A DNA stretch of 64,000 bases, taken from NCBI GenBank assembly GCA_965248235.1, contig CBDFIU010000005.1, positions 1,054,001-1,118,000 of the forward strand, given 5' to 3'. Below the pieces are notes generated by a model, which saw nothing but the letters and a program-made list of their open reading frames with translations, searched no databases and was not told the origin of the DNA. Of the stretch, positions 17,975-27,654 are shown one piece after another. Numbering within the stretch: the stretch's first letter is position 1; each line of letters starts with the position of its first letter. The stretch is from UBA6623 sp965248235 (lineage in GTDB: Bacteria; Acidobacteriota; Terriglobia; Bryobacterales; UBA6623). A program made the translations under genes and the position numbers.

Positions 17975-19505
17975 ATGGGAGGCGAAAACATTTATGAACA
18001 GTTCCTGGCCGGCAGCGGTCATTCACCTCACGAACCGGCGGCTTTGCGTGACTCCGGCGCGGTTGTCCCCTGGCGCCGCGGCCTCGACGGCGAGGTTGAA
18101 GTGTTTTGGGTCCGGCGGGCCGAAGCGTTGCGCTTCATGGGGGGCTGGTATTCTTTCCCGGGCGGAGGCGTAAGTCGTCACGACGCGGAGATTTCGGTTC
18201 ATGTCGATGCTCGCCCTGATCCCGATGCCGGTGAGCCCCCGTCCGCGGAGTTGCTTGCCTGCGCGGCGCGGGAGTTGTTTGAGGAGATCGGCGTTCTAAC
18301 GGCGACCTCTCCGACGAGCGCTGCTGAGGAAGGAACTCTCGTTCGCGGAGATCCTCTCGCGCCTCGATGTCGACATTGACGGCTCAAGGTTCGTTTTCGC
18401 CGGCCGCTGGATCACGCCCGAGAGCAACCCTGTTCGCTTTGACGCTCGATTCTACCTGCTCGAATGGCCCGCCGATGAGCCACAGCAGCCCGAGGTGATA
18501 CCTGGGGAACTCGACAGCGGCGAATGGATTCGGCCGCGCGACGCCCTGGCTCAACGCGAGCGCGGGGAGCTGCTGATTCCGCCGCCGGGCGTCTACATTC
18601 TCGAAGCGCTGGGCGAGGAGGGTCCCGTCGACGGCCTCGCCCGCCTCCAGGAGCCCCAAGGAATCGACCTGGGGCCGTTTCGTCGCATGGAGTTTCTGCC
18701 GGGCTGCCATCAGTTCCCGTTGCGGACGCCCACTTTGCCGCCGGCAACTCACACGAACGCTTACGTACTCGGCACCGAAGAGCTGGCGCTGATCGATCCG
18801 GGCGCCTCGGATTCGAATGAAATCGAAGCCTTGCGGCAAGGGCTCGCCGATTTGCTCAAGGAGCCGGGAAAACATTTCAGCGCGATCTGGCTAACTCATC
18901 ATCACCCTGATCACGTTGGCGGCGTCGAGGCGATGCGGCGTTTCTTGGATGTTCCGGTATGCGCGCACCGGCTCACGGCCGAGCGTTTAGCCGAGTCGTC
19001 GATTTCGATCGATCGGGAGTTGAGCGACGGCGATCGGATTCGGCTACAGGGAGATCCGGAACTCGCCGTCGAGGTTCTGCACACACCGGGTCACGCCGGG
19101 GGCCACGTTTGTTTCTTCATTCGCCGTCTCGGGGCCTTGGTTGCGGGCGACATGGTGGCCGGGATCGGTACGATCGTCATCGACCCGCCTGATGGCGACA
19201 TGGACGATTACCTACGCTCGATCGAGAGGCTGATCGAGCTGAATCCCCGTTATGTGTTGCCGGGACATGGCTCATTCGGTCCCAATGGGGTCGGCAAGCT
19301 GCGCGTGATCCGCGATCATCGTCTGATGCGCGAAGCGAGGGTGTTGGAGGCCTGGCGGGCCGGAGCGCGAGAGCCCGCCGAGATGTTGCCGACCGTGTAC
19401 GCTGACGCCGATCCGCGGGTTTATCCGCTGGCTGGAAGGCAAATCTTGGCACACCTGGAACGGTTGCGAAAAAACGGGCGACTCGCGGCGGACGATTCGT
19501 TATAG
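17975..19505 (+). pseudogene. Nudix hydrolase-metallo-beta-lactamase fusion, interrupted by one frameshift
   Basis: The N-terminal Nudix part begins at ATG 17975 (GGENIYEQF) and contains FMGGWYSFPGGGV and AARELFEEIGV, a recognisable Nudix box (G-x5-E-x7-REUxEExGU) with an insertion. Between about 18305 and 18325 the homology shifts frame by +1 and continues as RKELSFAEILSRL, then 'RFYLLEWPADEP', through an in-frame metallo-beta-lactamase domain with THHHPDHVGG, a later 'GHAGGH', 'GDMVAG' and the end LPGHG. Rejoined, the protein is about 510 residues. The fusion is known in Acidobacteriota. It may couple removal of a nucleotide or CoA derivative to a hydrolase, but the substrate is unknown. 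The MBL half could still be expressed from a start near 18495. Confidence 0.75.
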
Positions 19506-19529
19506 TTCCATCGGTTCGGTGCTACGCGT

Positions 19530-19640
19530 TCCCGCCGCCCTTTCAGGGCTCGCCCGGGTGGGGATTCCACCCAGGGTTCCACCGTTCCCGGCTCCACCCC
19601 GGGCTAATTTCCCGGCGCCGCTTCGCGGCTCAGGAGGTTC
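19530..19640 (+). repeat. dispersed intergenic repeat R1, copy 2
   Basis: Close match to the copy at 141-240: 'gccctttcagggctcgcc', 'ggggattccacccaggg', 'gttccaccgttcc', then 'ccgcttcgcggctcagga'. It lies in a 646-base stretch (19506-20151) without a supportable gene. Confidence 0.75.
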
Positions 19641-19867
19641 GTTGGTCTTGTCGGACACAACTCTCGAAAGTTTTTTGGAGGAGAAAGATGTCGCCAGGAG
19701 TGGCGACACGGCACGCTAAAGCGCGCGCCACGTCGGACGGGCCGAGGCTGTTTTCGGAAGAGTCCGTCTCTCTGAACGCCGGCGTTCATTAAGACCGCCA
19801 AGAAAATGGGGGGAGTCGTCGACCTGAACGTTTCGGTTGGGTCAAGTCGCATCGGACGAATGCTCCT

Positions 19868-19946
19868 ACGCCCCGTCCGGGGCTTGCCGTTTTTTGGCGT
19901 GAAACCCCGGGCTGAAGCCCGGGGCTACTTTCCCGTCGCCGCTCCA
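19868..19946 (+). repeat. dispersed intergenic repeat R1, divergent copy 3
   Basis: Shorter, diverged member: a gccccgtccggggc hairpin, a second hairpin ccccgggctgaagcccgggg, then 'cccgtcgccgctccac'. The core palindrome is degraded. The rest of the gap to the next gene shows nothing else recognisable. Confidence 0.5.
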
Positions 19947-20151
19947 CAGCTGCACGACAGGTGCGGCCTGATTGGGCTATGTCGTAACCCGCCGTACGCT
20001 CGAAGGGGATTTTCGGAGGAGTGCCTCTTCGCAACTGTAAACTCTCTTTGCCTGACGTGACCGACCCACGAATGGCGGCGAATTGAGCGGATGAGGGCGG
20101 CAATGGTCCGCTGACCGGATCGCAATCAACATTCGTTAGGAGGAACAGAAC

Positions 20152-20502
20152 GTGAAATTCTCTACTGTATTTGCTTTGATTCTGCTTGTGGGCGTACTGC
20201 CGCTGGCGGCCGAGAACGTCGAGGGCTATCTTGTCGACAAGATGTGCTCGGGCAAGATCGTCGAGAAGGGCGTCGGCGCCGTCAAGATGCACACCAAAAT
20301 GTGCGCACTGATGGACGGTTGCAAAGCCAGTGGCTTTGGTGTAGTCACCGCGGAAGGCAAATTCCTAAAATTCGACGGCGCGGGCGATAAGCTGGCGCTC
20401 AAGGCGCTTGAGGGAACCGACAAAGAAGACAACATCAGCGTCAAGGTCGACGGCAAGGTCAAGGGCGGCGATATCGCCGTTAAGGGCCTGAGCCTGACGT
20501 AA
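20152..20502 (+). CDS. small secreted protein with conserved cysteines
   Basis: 116 residues, GTG start with a strong ribosome site taggagga at 20137-20144. A signal peptide (FALILLVGVLPLAA) precedes a mature domain with VEGYLVDKMC, HTKMCALMDGCKASGFGVV and a beta-rich end. Three cysteines and the HTxxC pattern recall small periplasmic proteins seen repeatedly in Acidobacteriota; a metal or heme ligand role is conceivable but unproven. It is followed by a hairpin at 20535-20562. Confidence 0.7.
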   Translation: MKFSTVFALILLVGVLPLAAENVEGYLVDKMCSGKIVEKGVGAVKMHTKMCALMDGCKASGFGVVTAEGKFLKFDGAGDKLALKALEGTDKEDNISVKVDGKVKGGDIAVKGLSLT

Positions 20503-20534
20503 TCATTCTCCTCGCCGGCTCGGTCCATTCCCCA

Positions 20535-20562
20535 AGCCCGGTGAACCGCGGTGAACCGGGCT
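20535..20562. terminator. 8-bp hairpin after the small secreted protein gene
   Basis: Perfect inverted repeat agcccggt / accgggct with a 12-base loop that itself contains ccgcgg. There is no T-run after it, so it is a weak or factor-assisted terminator at best, or a repeat element. The rest of the 20503-20803 gap shows no other feature. Confidence 0.35.
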
Positions 20563-20803
20563 GAGCATAAACTTCGGTCAACGCCTCTGTTTTCCGCTAC
20601 TCGTATTGTGAGATGTGCGTCCCACATTGATTCCGCGCTCGCAGCCGACGTTTGACATCGCCTCCGGTGTACTGCAAAATAGACGGATGGGACTCGGGTG
20701 GGTGCTGATAACCCTCGCGCCCCGGTCCGATGACTGGAAGCGCCCACGCTTCGCCGACTCTTGAGGCGACGCTCTCGTCGCCGTTACCTCGCCCATACTG
20801 AAC

Positions 20804-21847
20804 ATGATCAAAGTCGAGGGCCTAACAAAACGTTACGGTTCCACCACAGCTGTCAAGAACATCAGCTTCGAGGTGGAAAAGGGAGAAGTCGTCGGTTTTC
20901 TGGGACCCAACGGCGCCGGAAAAACGACGACCATGCGCGTGTTGACGTGCTTTTTGCCGCCCACCGAAGGCACCGCGTCAGTGGCCGGTTTCGACGTCCT
21001 CGAAGATCCTCTGGAAGTCAAGAAACGCATCGGCTATCTTCCCGAGACACCGCCGCTTTACCCGGAAATGAGCGTCCGTGACTACCTCGATTTCGTGGCG
21101 CGGCTCAAGGGAATTCCGAGCGCCGACGTGGCGGATCGCGTCGACAAGGTGCTCGGGCGTTGCAACCTGGGCGATGTCCAATCCAAGCTGAACTCCCAAC
21201 TTTCGAAAGGCTACCGTCAAAGAGTCGGGCTGGCGCAAGCACTGATCCACAACCCCGACGTGCTGATTCTCGATGAACCGACGGCGGGACTCGACCCGAA
21301 GCAAATCATCGAAGTTCGGCAATTGATTCGCGAGCTGAGCGGCGATCACACGGTCATCCTGAGTACGCACATCTTGCCGGAAGTCTCGAGCACCTGCGGA
21401 CGCGTCATCATCATCAACGACGGCAAGATCGAAGCCAGCGACACCCCTGAAAACCTGACGGCGCGCCTGCAGGGCCACGATTCGATCTGGCTTGAGGTGG
21501 ATGGGCCGGCCGACCAGGTCGAGCCCAGGCTTGCGGCCGTGCCCGGCGTCGAGCGCGTCGTGCCGACCGAGGGACAGTTGGGCGCGGCGTGGCAAGTGGA
21601 AGCGGACAAGGATCCGGCCGTTCGGACCGCGCTGGCAAAAGCCGTGATTGACGGCGGGTGGGGGCTCTACGAGATTCGCTCGGTGGGGTTGAGTCTGGAA
21701 GACATCTTCCTCAAACTGACGGGCTCGGAGCCGTCGTCCGAGGAAGGCACCGCCGAGCTGCCCGCGGTTGCGGCGGACAGCGGAGACGAGGCCTCTGAAG
21801 CCGACCAACCCGCCCCCGGCGCGGACGAAGGGGGCTCGCCGGCATGA
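20804..21847 (+). CDS. ABC transporter ATPase, GldA/NatA-like
   Basis: ABC-2 type ATP-binding subunit: Walker A GPNGAGKTTT, a signature region LSKGYRQRVGLAQAL, Walker B VLILDEPTAGLDP, and the switch His in ILSTHIL. A C-terminal extension of about 110 residues after the ATPase core ends in an acidic, Pro-rich tail. It is first of four genes: its TGA overlaps the permease ATG by four bases. With the GldG-like and DUF4340 genes this is the arrangement known as a Gld-type exporter, used for gliding in Bacteroidetes but widespread in non-gliding bacteria with unknown cargo. Confidence 0.9.
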   Translation: MIKVEGLTKRYGSTTAVKNISFEVEKGEVVGFLGPNGAGKTTTMRVLTCFLPPTEGTASVAGFDVLEDPLEVKKRIGYLPETPPLYPEMSVRDYLDFVARLKGIPSADVADRVDKVLGRCNLGDVQSKLNSQLSKGYRQRVGLAQALIHNPDVLILDEPTAGLDPKQIIEVRQLIRELSGDHTVILSTHILPEVSSTCGRVIIINDGKIEASDTPENLTARLQGHDSIWLEVDGPADQVEPRLAAVPGVERVVPTEGQLGAAWQVEADKDPAVRTALAKAVIDGGWGLYEIRSVGLSLEDIFLKLTGSEPSSEEGTAELPAVAADSGDEASEADQPAPGADEGGSPA

Positions 21848-22617
21848 GAAACGTCTTGACGATTGCACGGCGAGAGCTCAACGCCTATTTCGTGTCGCCG
21901 ATTGCGTACATCCTGCTCGCGATGTTCGGCGTGATGTTCGGGTATTTCTTCTTCAGCTCCGTTGCGTTTTTCGTTACGTACAGCGCCCGTGCCACCATGC
22001 CGGGGGGCGGCGCGATGGGGCCGATGAACGTCAACCAATTCATCGTGCAACCTACCTTGGGCAACCTGACGATTATTCTGCTTTTCCTGACGCCGATGAT
22101 TACGATGCGCATCTTCGCCGAGGAAAAGCGCTCGGGAACGATGGAATTGCTCTTGACGTCGCCGGTGCTCGATTACGAAATCATTGTTGGGAAATGGCTG
22201 GCCGGGATGCTTCTCTATTGCGCCATGTTGGGGATGTCGAGCCTGGATGTCCTGATTCTCTTCATCTACAGCACACCTGATCTTCAGGCCGTGGCGGTCG
22301 GTTATTTGGGGCTGCTGTTGATGGGCGGGACGTTCTTGGCGATTGGCGGATTCATTTCGACATTGACGAAAAACCAGATCGTAGCGGGCGCGGTCACCTT
22401 CGGTGTGTTCCTGATGCTGTACGTTCTCGACTGGGTGAACGCCTACAGCACATCGACGCTCGGCGAGGTGTGCCGCTATCTCTCCGTGGCGCCGCACTTT
22501 CAACAGTTCTCCAAAGGCGTCGTGGAACTCAAAGATGTCGTGTATTACGCGAGCGCCATCTGCCTCGGTCTGTTCTTAAGCAAGCGGTCCCTGGAATCGC
22601 TGAGGTGGAAGGCCTGA
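21844..22617 (+). CDS. ABC-2 type permease, GldF-like
   Basis: 257 residues with six hydrophobic segments. It opens with 'NVLTIARRELNAYFVSPIAYI' and has the EEKRSGTMELLLTSPV loop typical of ABC-2 permeases (the RE...G...LL motif). Membrane partner of the preceding ATPase, with which it overlaps by four bases. Confidence 0.9.
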   Translation: MRNVLTIARRELNAYFVSPIAYILLAMFGVMFGYFFFSSVAFFVTYSARATMPGGGAMGPMNVNQFIVQPTLGNLTIILLFLTPMITMRIFAEEKRSGTMELLLTSPVLDYEIIVGKWLAGMLLYCAMLGMSSLDVLILFIYSTPDLQAVAVGYLGLLLMGGTFLAIGGFISTLTKNQIVAGAVTFGVFLMLYVLDWVNAYSTSTLGEVCRYLSVAPHFQQFSKGVVELKDVVYYASAICLGLFLSKRSLESLRWKA

Positions 22618-22636
22618 GCGGGGCGTTTAACGAACC

Positions 22637-24103
22637 ATGAGTTTCGACGCACTCAAAACTCGGCAAGCCAAGTACGGCAGCTACACGACGGTCTACATCG
22701 TCGTGGTGATTGCGATTCTCGCCGCCGTCAATTACTTGGCTGTTCAGAACAATCAAACCTACGACGCGACGGCGAATAAGCTCTACAGTTTGTCCGAGCA
22801 AACGGTGAAGGTGATCGACGGGCTTGAATCGGATCTGAAGATTTCCTACTTCGATCGGGCGACGGATTTCGAGCGGGTTCGCGATTCGCTCGTCCGGTAT
22901 GAAAACGCCTCGAGTCGAGTCACGGTCGCCTACATCGATCCCGACAGTCGCCCCGATGTCGCCCAGACGATGAACGTCCGCACCTACGGGACATTGATCG
23001 TCGAATACGGCGTGAATCGCGAAGAGGCGCAGTCCACCGAAGAGGAGGACATTACGAACGCCGTCATCCGCGCCAAGAAGGGCCAGGAGAAGTCAGCCTG
23101 TCTGCTGGCCGGGCACGGTGAAGCCGCGGGCGACGACCGCGAGCGTGAGGGTTTCGCCGGGGCGTCGGAGGAAATCGAGTCCGCCAACTACGAGATGGCT
23201 TCGCTGTCGCTGCTTGAGAGACCGCAAATCCCGACCCGATGCACCGTGTTGATCGTCGCCGGGGCGCAAACCCGGATCGAAGCCGCGGAGATCGACATCT
23301 TCAGACGCTACGTCGAAGGCGGCGGGCGCTTGCTCTTGATGATCGACCAAAAGAAGAGTCCCGGTCTTGTCGATCTCGTCGCCGGGTGGGGCATTCGCGT
23401 CAAGGACGACACGGTCCTCGATCTGACCGGCATCGGACAACTCTTCGGCGCGGGCCCCCTAACACCGCTGGTTTCTGAGTACAGAGATCATCCGATCACC
23501 GAGGTCATGGACGGCTCGGCGACGTTTTTCCCCTACGCGCGAACCGTCGAGCCGGGCGAGTCGGTGGACGGTTGGGAAGTCGAAAAGCTTTTCAGCACGA
23601 CCTCGGGGAGCTTCGCGACCGAGAACCTCGATATTGTCGACGAGGAATTGGTGCGCAACCCGTCGTGGGAAACCGAAGGGCCGATCTCGGTGGGCGTCGC
23701 CGCGACCTACAAAGTACCCGGCGAAACGGCTGACGAAGATGTCTCCGACAGCGACGACGAAGACGGCGATGCCGAACAAGACGCTTCCGAGCATGACGAA
23801 GACGCCGCGGCGGGCGCCGAGCCCGACGATGAAGGCAAGCAAGGCCGCGTCGTCGTGGTGGGCACGTCGGGTTTTGCGCGCAACTATTCGCTGGGCCGAG
23901 GCAGCAACCTCGACCTGCTGCTGAACATCTTGAGTTGGCTCAGCTCCGACGAAGATCTGATTTCGATTCGTCCGACAGACCCGGAAAACACGCCGCTCGA
24001 CTTGACGTCATCCGACATGACCCGGCTGTTCTTGCTAACCGTGGTCGGGTTCCCCGCGGTGATTGCCTTTTTGGGTGTATCGGTCTGGTGGAGGCGGCGG
24101 TAA
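22637..24103 (+). CDS. GldG-like ABC-transporter auxiliary protein
   Basis: 488 residues. N-terminal membrane anchor (TVYIVVVIAILAAVNYLAV), a large periplasmic domain of the ABC_transp_aux/GldG type ('LYSLSEQTVKVIDGL', 'RRYVEGGGRLLLMIDQK'), then a second membrane segment at the end (FLLTVVGFPAVIAFLGV) followed by WWRRR. An acidic insert of about 45 residues (near residue 370-410, Asp/Glu over half) interrupts the periplasmic part. It sits 20 bases after the permease. The DUF4340 gene follows after 91 bases. Confidence 0.85.
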   Translation: MSFDALKTRQAKYGSYTTVYIVVVIAILAAVNYLAVQNNQTYDATANKLYSLSEQTVKVIDGLESDLKISYFDRATDFERVRDSLVRYENASSRVTVAYIDPDSRPDVAQTMNVRTYGTLIVEYGVNREEAQSTEEEDITNAVIRAKKGQEKSACLLAGHGEAAGDDREREGFAGASEEIESANYEMASLSLLERPQIPTRCTVLIVAGAQTRIEAAEIDIFRRYVEGGGRLLLMIDQKKSPGLVDLVAGWGIRVKDDTVLDLTGIGQLFGAGPLTPLVSEYRDHPITEVMDGSATFFPYARTVEPGESVDGWEVEKLFSTTSGSFATENLDIVDEELVRNPSWETEGPISVGVAATYKVPGETADEDVSDSDDEDGDAEQDASEHDEDAAAGAEPDDEGKQGRVVVVGTSGFARNYSLGRGSNLDLLLNILSWLSSDEDLISIRPTDPENTPLDLTSSDMTRLFLLTVVGFPAVIAFLGVSVWWRRR

Positions 24104-24194
24104 CCGCTTGCGGAGAGAACGCTTGAATGACCGTGACGTTCGGTAGGCACTCACGCGCCGAGAGCGCAAGATACCTCGGCCGGGAGGCGTGCGC

Positions 24195-25550
24195 GTGAAA
24201 CCGACTCCGCTCTTCATCGCTCTGGGCATCTTCATTATCCTCGCCGGATTCGTCTACCACAGCGCCGAGAACGCGCCCGAGCCCGTGGACGATCGTCAAC
24301 CGATCCTGCGCGCTGACGAAGAGAAGATCCGGCGCATCACGATCTCACGGGTCGAGCACGACCCGATCACTCTCGAGCGCGGCGACAGCGAGGGTTGGTT
24401 TTTCGGGGAGCCGCTTTCGACGATACGGGCCAACGAGTCCGCAGCCAGCCTGATGGCGACCAACCTGGCCGAGCTGAGCGCCGATCGCGTGGTCGAGGAA
24501 ACCGTCGACGACTGGGAGCCATTCGGACTCCAAGACGGCGGCAGCGTGCAAGTGGCCCTGGAGGTTGATGACGGCGACGACTACACCGTCATTTTCGGCA
24601 ACGATACGCCAACCGGATCGGGCGTCTACGCGCGTCTCGACGGCGACCCGCGGTTGTTTACAGTTTTCAGTTACGTCAAAAGCGGTTTCGAAAAGGAAAT
24701 CTTCGACCTCCGCGACAAAAAGCTGCTCCAGGTCGACAACGAAACGGTCTCTCGCGTCGTGCTGCAGGCCGGCGGCGATGCGATCGAGTTCGGCAAGACG
24801 GGTGAAAACGCCTGGCAAGTCCTCAAACCCCGCCCTTTGCGCGCCGACAACTTTACGGTCGGCGACCTGGTGCGGTCCGCGCGCGATGCCGAGATGGTCG
24901 CCGTGCTTGATGAGACCGAAAGGCCCTCGGGGGGCTATTCTTTCCGGCGCCCCTATGCGACGGTCGAGATTTCCGACGAATCCGGAACGCACACTCTCAC
25001 GGTCGCCAAAATGCGCGGCGGCGACGAGAAATACTACGCGAAGAGTTCCGACCTGGCGGGCGTTTTTGAAGTGTCGTCGACCATGGCGGAGGGTCTCAAT
25101 AAGAAGCTCGAGGATTTTCGCAGCAAGAAACTCTTCGATTTCGGATTCAAGGAAATCGCGAGCCTCGATGTGCGCGATGGCGATACCCGCCTCACGATCG
25201 AAAAACAGGAGGACGCCTGGAAGCTGACCTCCGACGCCGACCGTGAGCTCGACTCGATCAAGGTCCAAGTCTTAATCGATAAGTTGCGCAACTTGACCGC
25301 GACCTCCTACCCATCCGACCGCGAAGCCGACCTCGTCCGTTACGGGCTGACCGAACCGGCGATCGAGGCCAAGGTCACCACAGCGGAAGAGCAAACAGAC
25401 GACGTGCTTGTCAGCGATCCGGGAAAAGACCATGTCTACGCCGCCCGGCGAGGCCAACCGAGCAGCTACGAAGTGGCCAAACTCACCGTCGAACAGATCC
25501 AAACCGCCATCGCCGACGTGCTTGCCCTCCCCGAAGAGGAGCCCGCCTAG
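24195..25550 (+). CDS. DUF4340 protein linked to the Gld-like ABC system
   Basis: N-terminal membrane segment (LFIALGIFIILAGFVYH), then two repeats of the DUF4340 fold, with blocks like RPYATVEISDESGTHTLTV and 'LRDKKLLQVDNETVSRVVL' matched by 'FRSKKLFDFGFKEIASLDV'. Two GTGs are possible at 24189 and 24195; GGGAGG at 24182-24187 is better spaced for the second. DUF4340 genes regularly close GldFG operons in diverse bacteria, and the protein probably lies in the periplasm with the GldG-like subunit. No enzymatic residues are evident. Confidence 0.82.
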   Translation: MKPTPLFIALGIFIILAGFVYHSAENAPEPVDDRQPILRADEEKIRRITISRVEHDPITLERGDSEGWFFGEPLSTIRANESAASLMATNLAELSADRVVEETVDDWEPFGLQDGGSVQVALEVDDGDDYTVIFGNDTPTGSGVYARLDGDPRLFTVFSYVKSGFEKEIFDLRDKKLLQVDNETVSRVVLQAGGDAIEFGKTGENAWQVLKPRPLRADNFTVGDLVRSARDAEMVAVLDETERPSGGYSFRRPYATVEISDESGTHTLTVAKMRGGDEKYYAKSSDLAGVFEVSSTMAEGLNKKLEDFRSKKLFDFGFKEIASLDVRDGDTRLTIEKQEDAWKLTSDADRELDSIKVQVLIDKLRNLTATSYPSDREADLVRYGLTEPAIEAKVTTAEEQTDDVLVSDPGKDHVYAARRGQPSSYEVAKLTVEQIQTAIADVLALPEEEPA

Positions 25551-25892
25551 GACCCAGAGGCGGAGTAGCTCCGGCTTGTAGCTATTCCTAAAGCTCAAAC
25601 CGCACCGCGATACGAGGTCGATGCGAGCGGCCTCCCGAGCGTTCTCCACACGAACCCTTTTCAATACTGTCGAATTAAGTGAAATTGATACGGATCTCGA
25701 TTTGGCGGCGATCGTTGCGAATGGGGGCGCGCGGGCGCAGCGGATAGCTGCTCATCTTGCGCTTGACGCCCCGCGGGCGGCACCGGACAATCCTCCGCGC
25801 GGTTACGGCCAGGCGTTTGGTCTATCATATGAGAGGTCTCGACCCGGTTCGGCCCGCCTTGAGGCCGCGAATCACCGCCCACGGAGTTTTCC
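25551..25892. other. non-coding gap upstream of cstA
   Basis: 342 bases with no supportable gene. The last 60 bases form the leader of cstA. I see no repeat copy, RNA motif or clear promoter. Confidence 0.4.
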
Positions 25893-27563
25893 ATGCAACC
25901 AGTTATCGCCGCTGCCGGCTGCTTTGTGCTTTACATTTTGGTCTACCGGTTTTACGCGCGACATTTAGGCAGCCGTATCTTTAAGCTGGACCCGACGAAG
26001 TCCACGCCCGCTCACGACATCAACGACGGCGTGGACTATGTCCCTTGCCGCCGGAACGTGTTGTTCGGGCATCACTATGCCTCGATCGCCGGATTGGCTC
26101 CGATGTTGGGACCCGCGATCGCGGTGATTTGGGGCTGGTTGCCGGGAATGCTTTGGGTGGTGTTCGGAACTTTGTTCATCGGCGCGGTCCACGATTTCGG
26201 CGCGCTGGTTGTTTCGATGCGCCACCGCGGCGTGAGCATCGGCAAGGTGGCCGAAGACTTGATCGGCAAGCGCGCCAAGTCGATTTTTCACCTCATCATT
26301 TTGTTCCTGATTTGCCTGGTGATGGGTGTGTTCGTGCGCACCGTGGCCGGGCTCTTCACCGTGGAATATTATCCCGAGTCGGTTTTCCCGACTTTCGTCT
26401 TGATGGCCGTGGCGATGGTGATGGGCTGGGCGACTTACAGGCGGGGCGCGAGCATCGGCAAGGCGACCATCGTCGGATTTGTTTTGATGCTGGCCTCGAT
26501 CGTGGTGGGTCTACAGCTCGCCAAGCCGAATTTGACGATCGAGAGCTGGGTGCTGATCTTGCTCGTCTACGCCTTCGCCGCCTCGACGCTTCCGGTGTGG
26601 TCGTTGTTGCAGCCGCGTGATTATCTGAACTCGCTATTGCTCTACCTGGGCCTGGGGACGGCCTATCTTGGCTTTTTCGTGTTGAGTCCGAGTTTCGCGG
26701 CTCCCGCGATCGACGCCGCCCCCGCGGGCGCGCCGCCGATCGTGCCTTTCGTTTTCATCGTGATCGCCTGCGGGGCGGTCTCCGGCTTCCATGGCCTGGT
26801 TTCCTCCGGGACGACCTCGAAGCAGATCGACAAGGAAACGGACGCCCTGCCGATCGGCTACGGCGGCATGGTTGGCGAATCGATGCTGGGGTTGCTGGCG
26901 GTGCTGGCCTGCACGGCGGGTTTCCGTTCTCCCGAGACCTGGAGTGAGCACTACGCGAGTTGGACGGCCGCCAGTTCGCTGTCGGAAAAAATGCGGGCTT
27001 TCATCGACGGCTCGGCCACTTTCATTACGACCTTGGGCGTGCCGATGGAGTTGGCGCAAGCCTTTATCGCGCTGGTCGCGGTTTCGTTTGCCTTGACGTC
27101 GCTCGACTCGGGCACGAGGCTGCTGCGCTATAACATCGCCGAGATCGCCGAGTCGGTTCGCCTGCCGCAATTGGGCAATCGCTACACGGCTTCGACGATC
27201 GCGGTCGCCTTGATCGGCTTCTTCGCCTTTTACGAAATCCAGGGGCAACCGGTGGGGCTGGCGATGTGGAAGCTTTTCGGCAGCACCAACCAGATTTTGG
27301 GCGGTCTGACTCTACTGGCGATCACGATTTATCTCAAGCAACGCGGCGTGAACTATTGGTATACCGCCATTCCGATGGCTTTCATGCTGACGGTGACGAT
27401 CGCCGCGATGGTCTACGAGCTGAACAACTATTGGACTGGCGGACAAAACCTACTGTTGTTCATAGCTGCCTCGATTTTCACCTTGAGTGTGTGGCTGATA
27501 GTTGAAGCCGTTCTGCGGTTCCGCCGCGACGCCGGGGTTGCCGAGGCCGTTGAAGGCGACTGA
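25893..27563 (+). CDS. cstA: carbon starvation protein CstA, pyruvate/peptide transporter
   Basis: 556-residue integral-membrane protein with 14-16 predicted helices and the CstA signatures NDGVDYVPCRRNVLFGHHYA, 'GAVHDFGALVVSMRHRG', and 'STNQILGGLTLLAITIYL'. This shorter CstA form lacks the extra C-terminal domain of E. coli CstA. CstA/BtsT proteins import pyruvate and, as reported, some peptides under carbon limitation. It stands alone, with no adjacent two-component system. A Ser/Thr kinase follows on the same strand after 91 bases. Confidence 0.92.
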   Translation: MQPVIAAAGCFVLYILVYRFYARHLGSRIFKLDPTKSTPAHDINDGVDYVPCRRNVLFGHHYASIAGLAPMLGPAIAVIWGWLPGMLWVVFGTLFIGAVHDFGALVVSMRHRGVSIGKVAEDLIGKRAKSIFHLIILFLICLVMGVFVRTVAGLFTVEYYPESVFPTFVLMAVAMVMGWATYRRGASIGKATIVGFVLMLASIVVGLQLAKPNLTIESWVLILLVYAFAASTLPVWSLLQPRDYLNSLLLYLGLGTAYLGFFVLSPSFAAPAIDAAPAGAPPIVPFVFIVIACGAVSGFHGLVSSGTTSKQIDKETDALPIGYGGMVGESMLGLLAVLACTAGFRSPETWSEHYASWTAASSLSEKMRAFIDGSATFITTLGVPMELAQAFIALVAVSFALTSLDSGTRLLRYNIAEIAESVRLPQLGNRYTASTIAVALIGFFAFYEIQGQPVGLAMWKLFGSTNQILGGLTLLAITIYLKQRGVNYWYTAIPMAFMLTVTIAAMVYELNNYWTGGQNLLLFIAASIFTLSVWLIVEAVLRFRRDAGVAEAVEGD

Positions 27564-27654
27564 GAAACGATAGCACGGGGCGGGCCAAGGCCCGACAAGG
27601 GCGCGCGACCCCGGCACTTCTTTTCCGATTACGCCTTTCTGAAGCGCGAAGACG

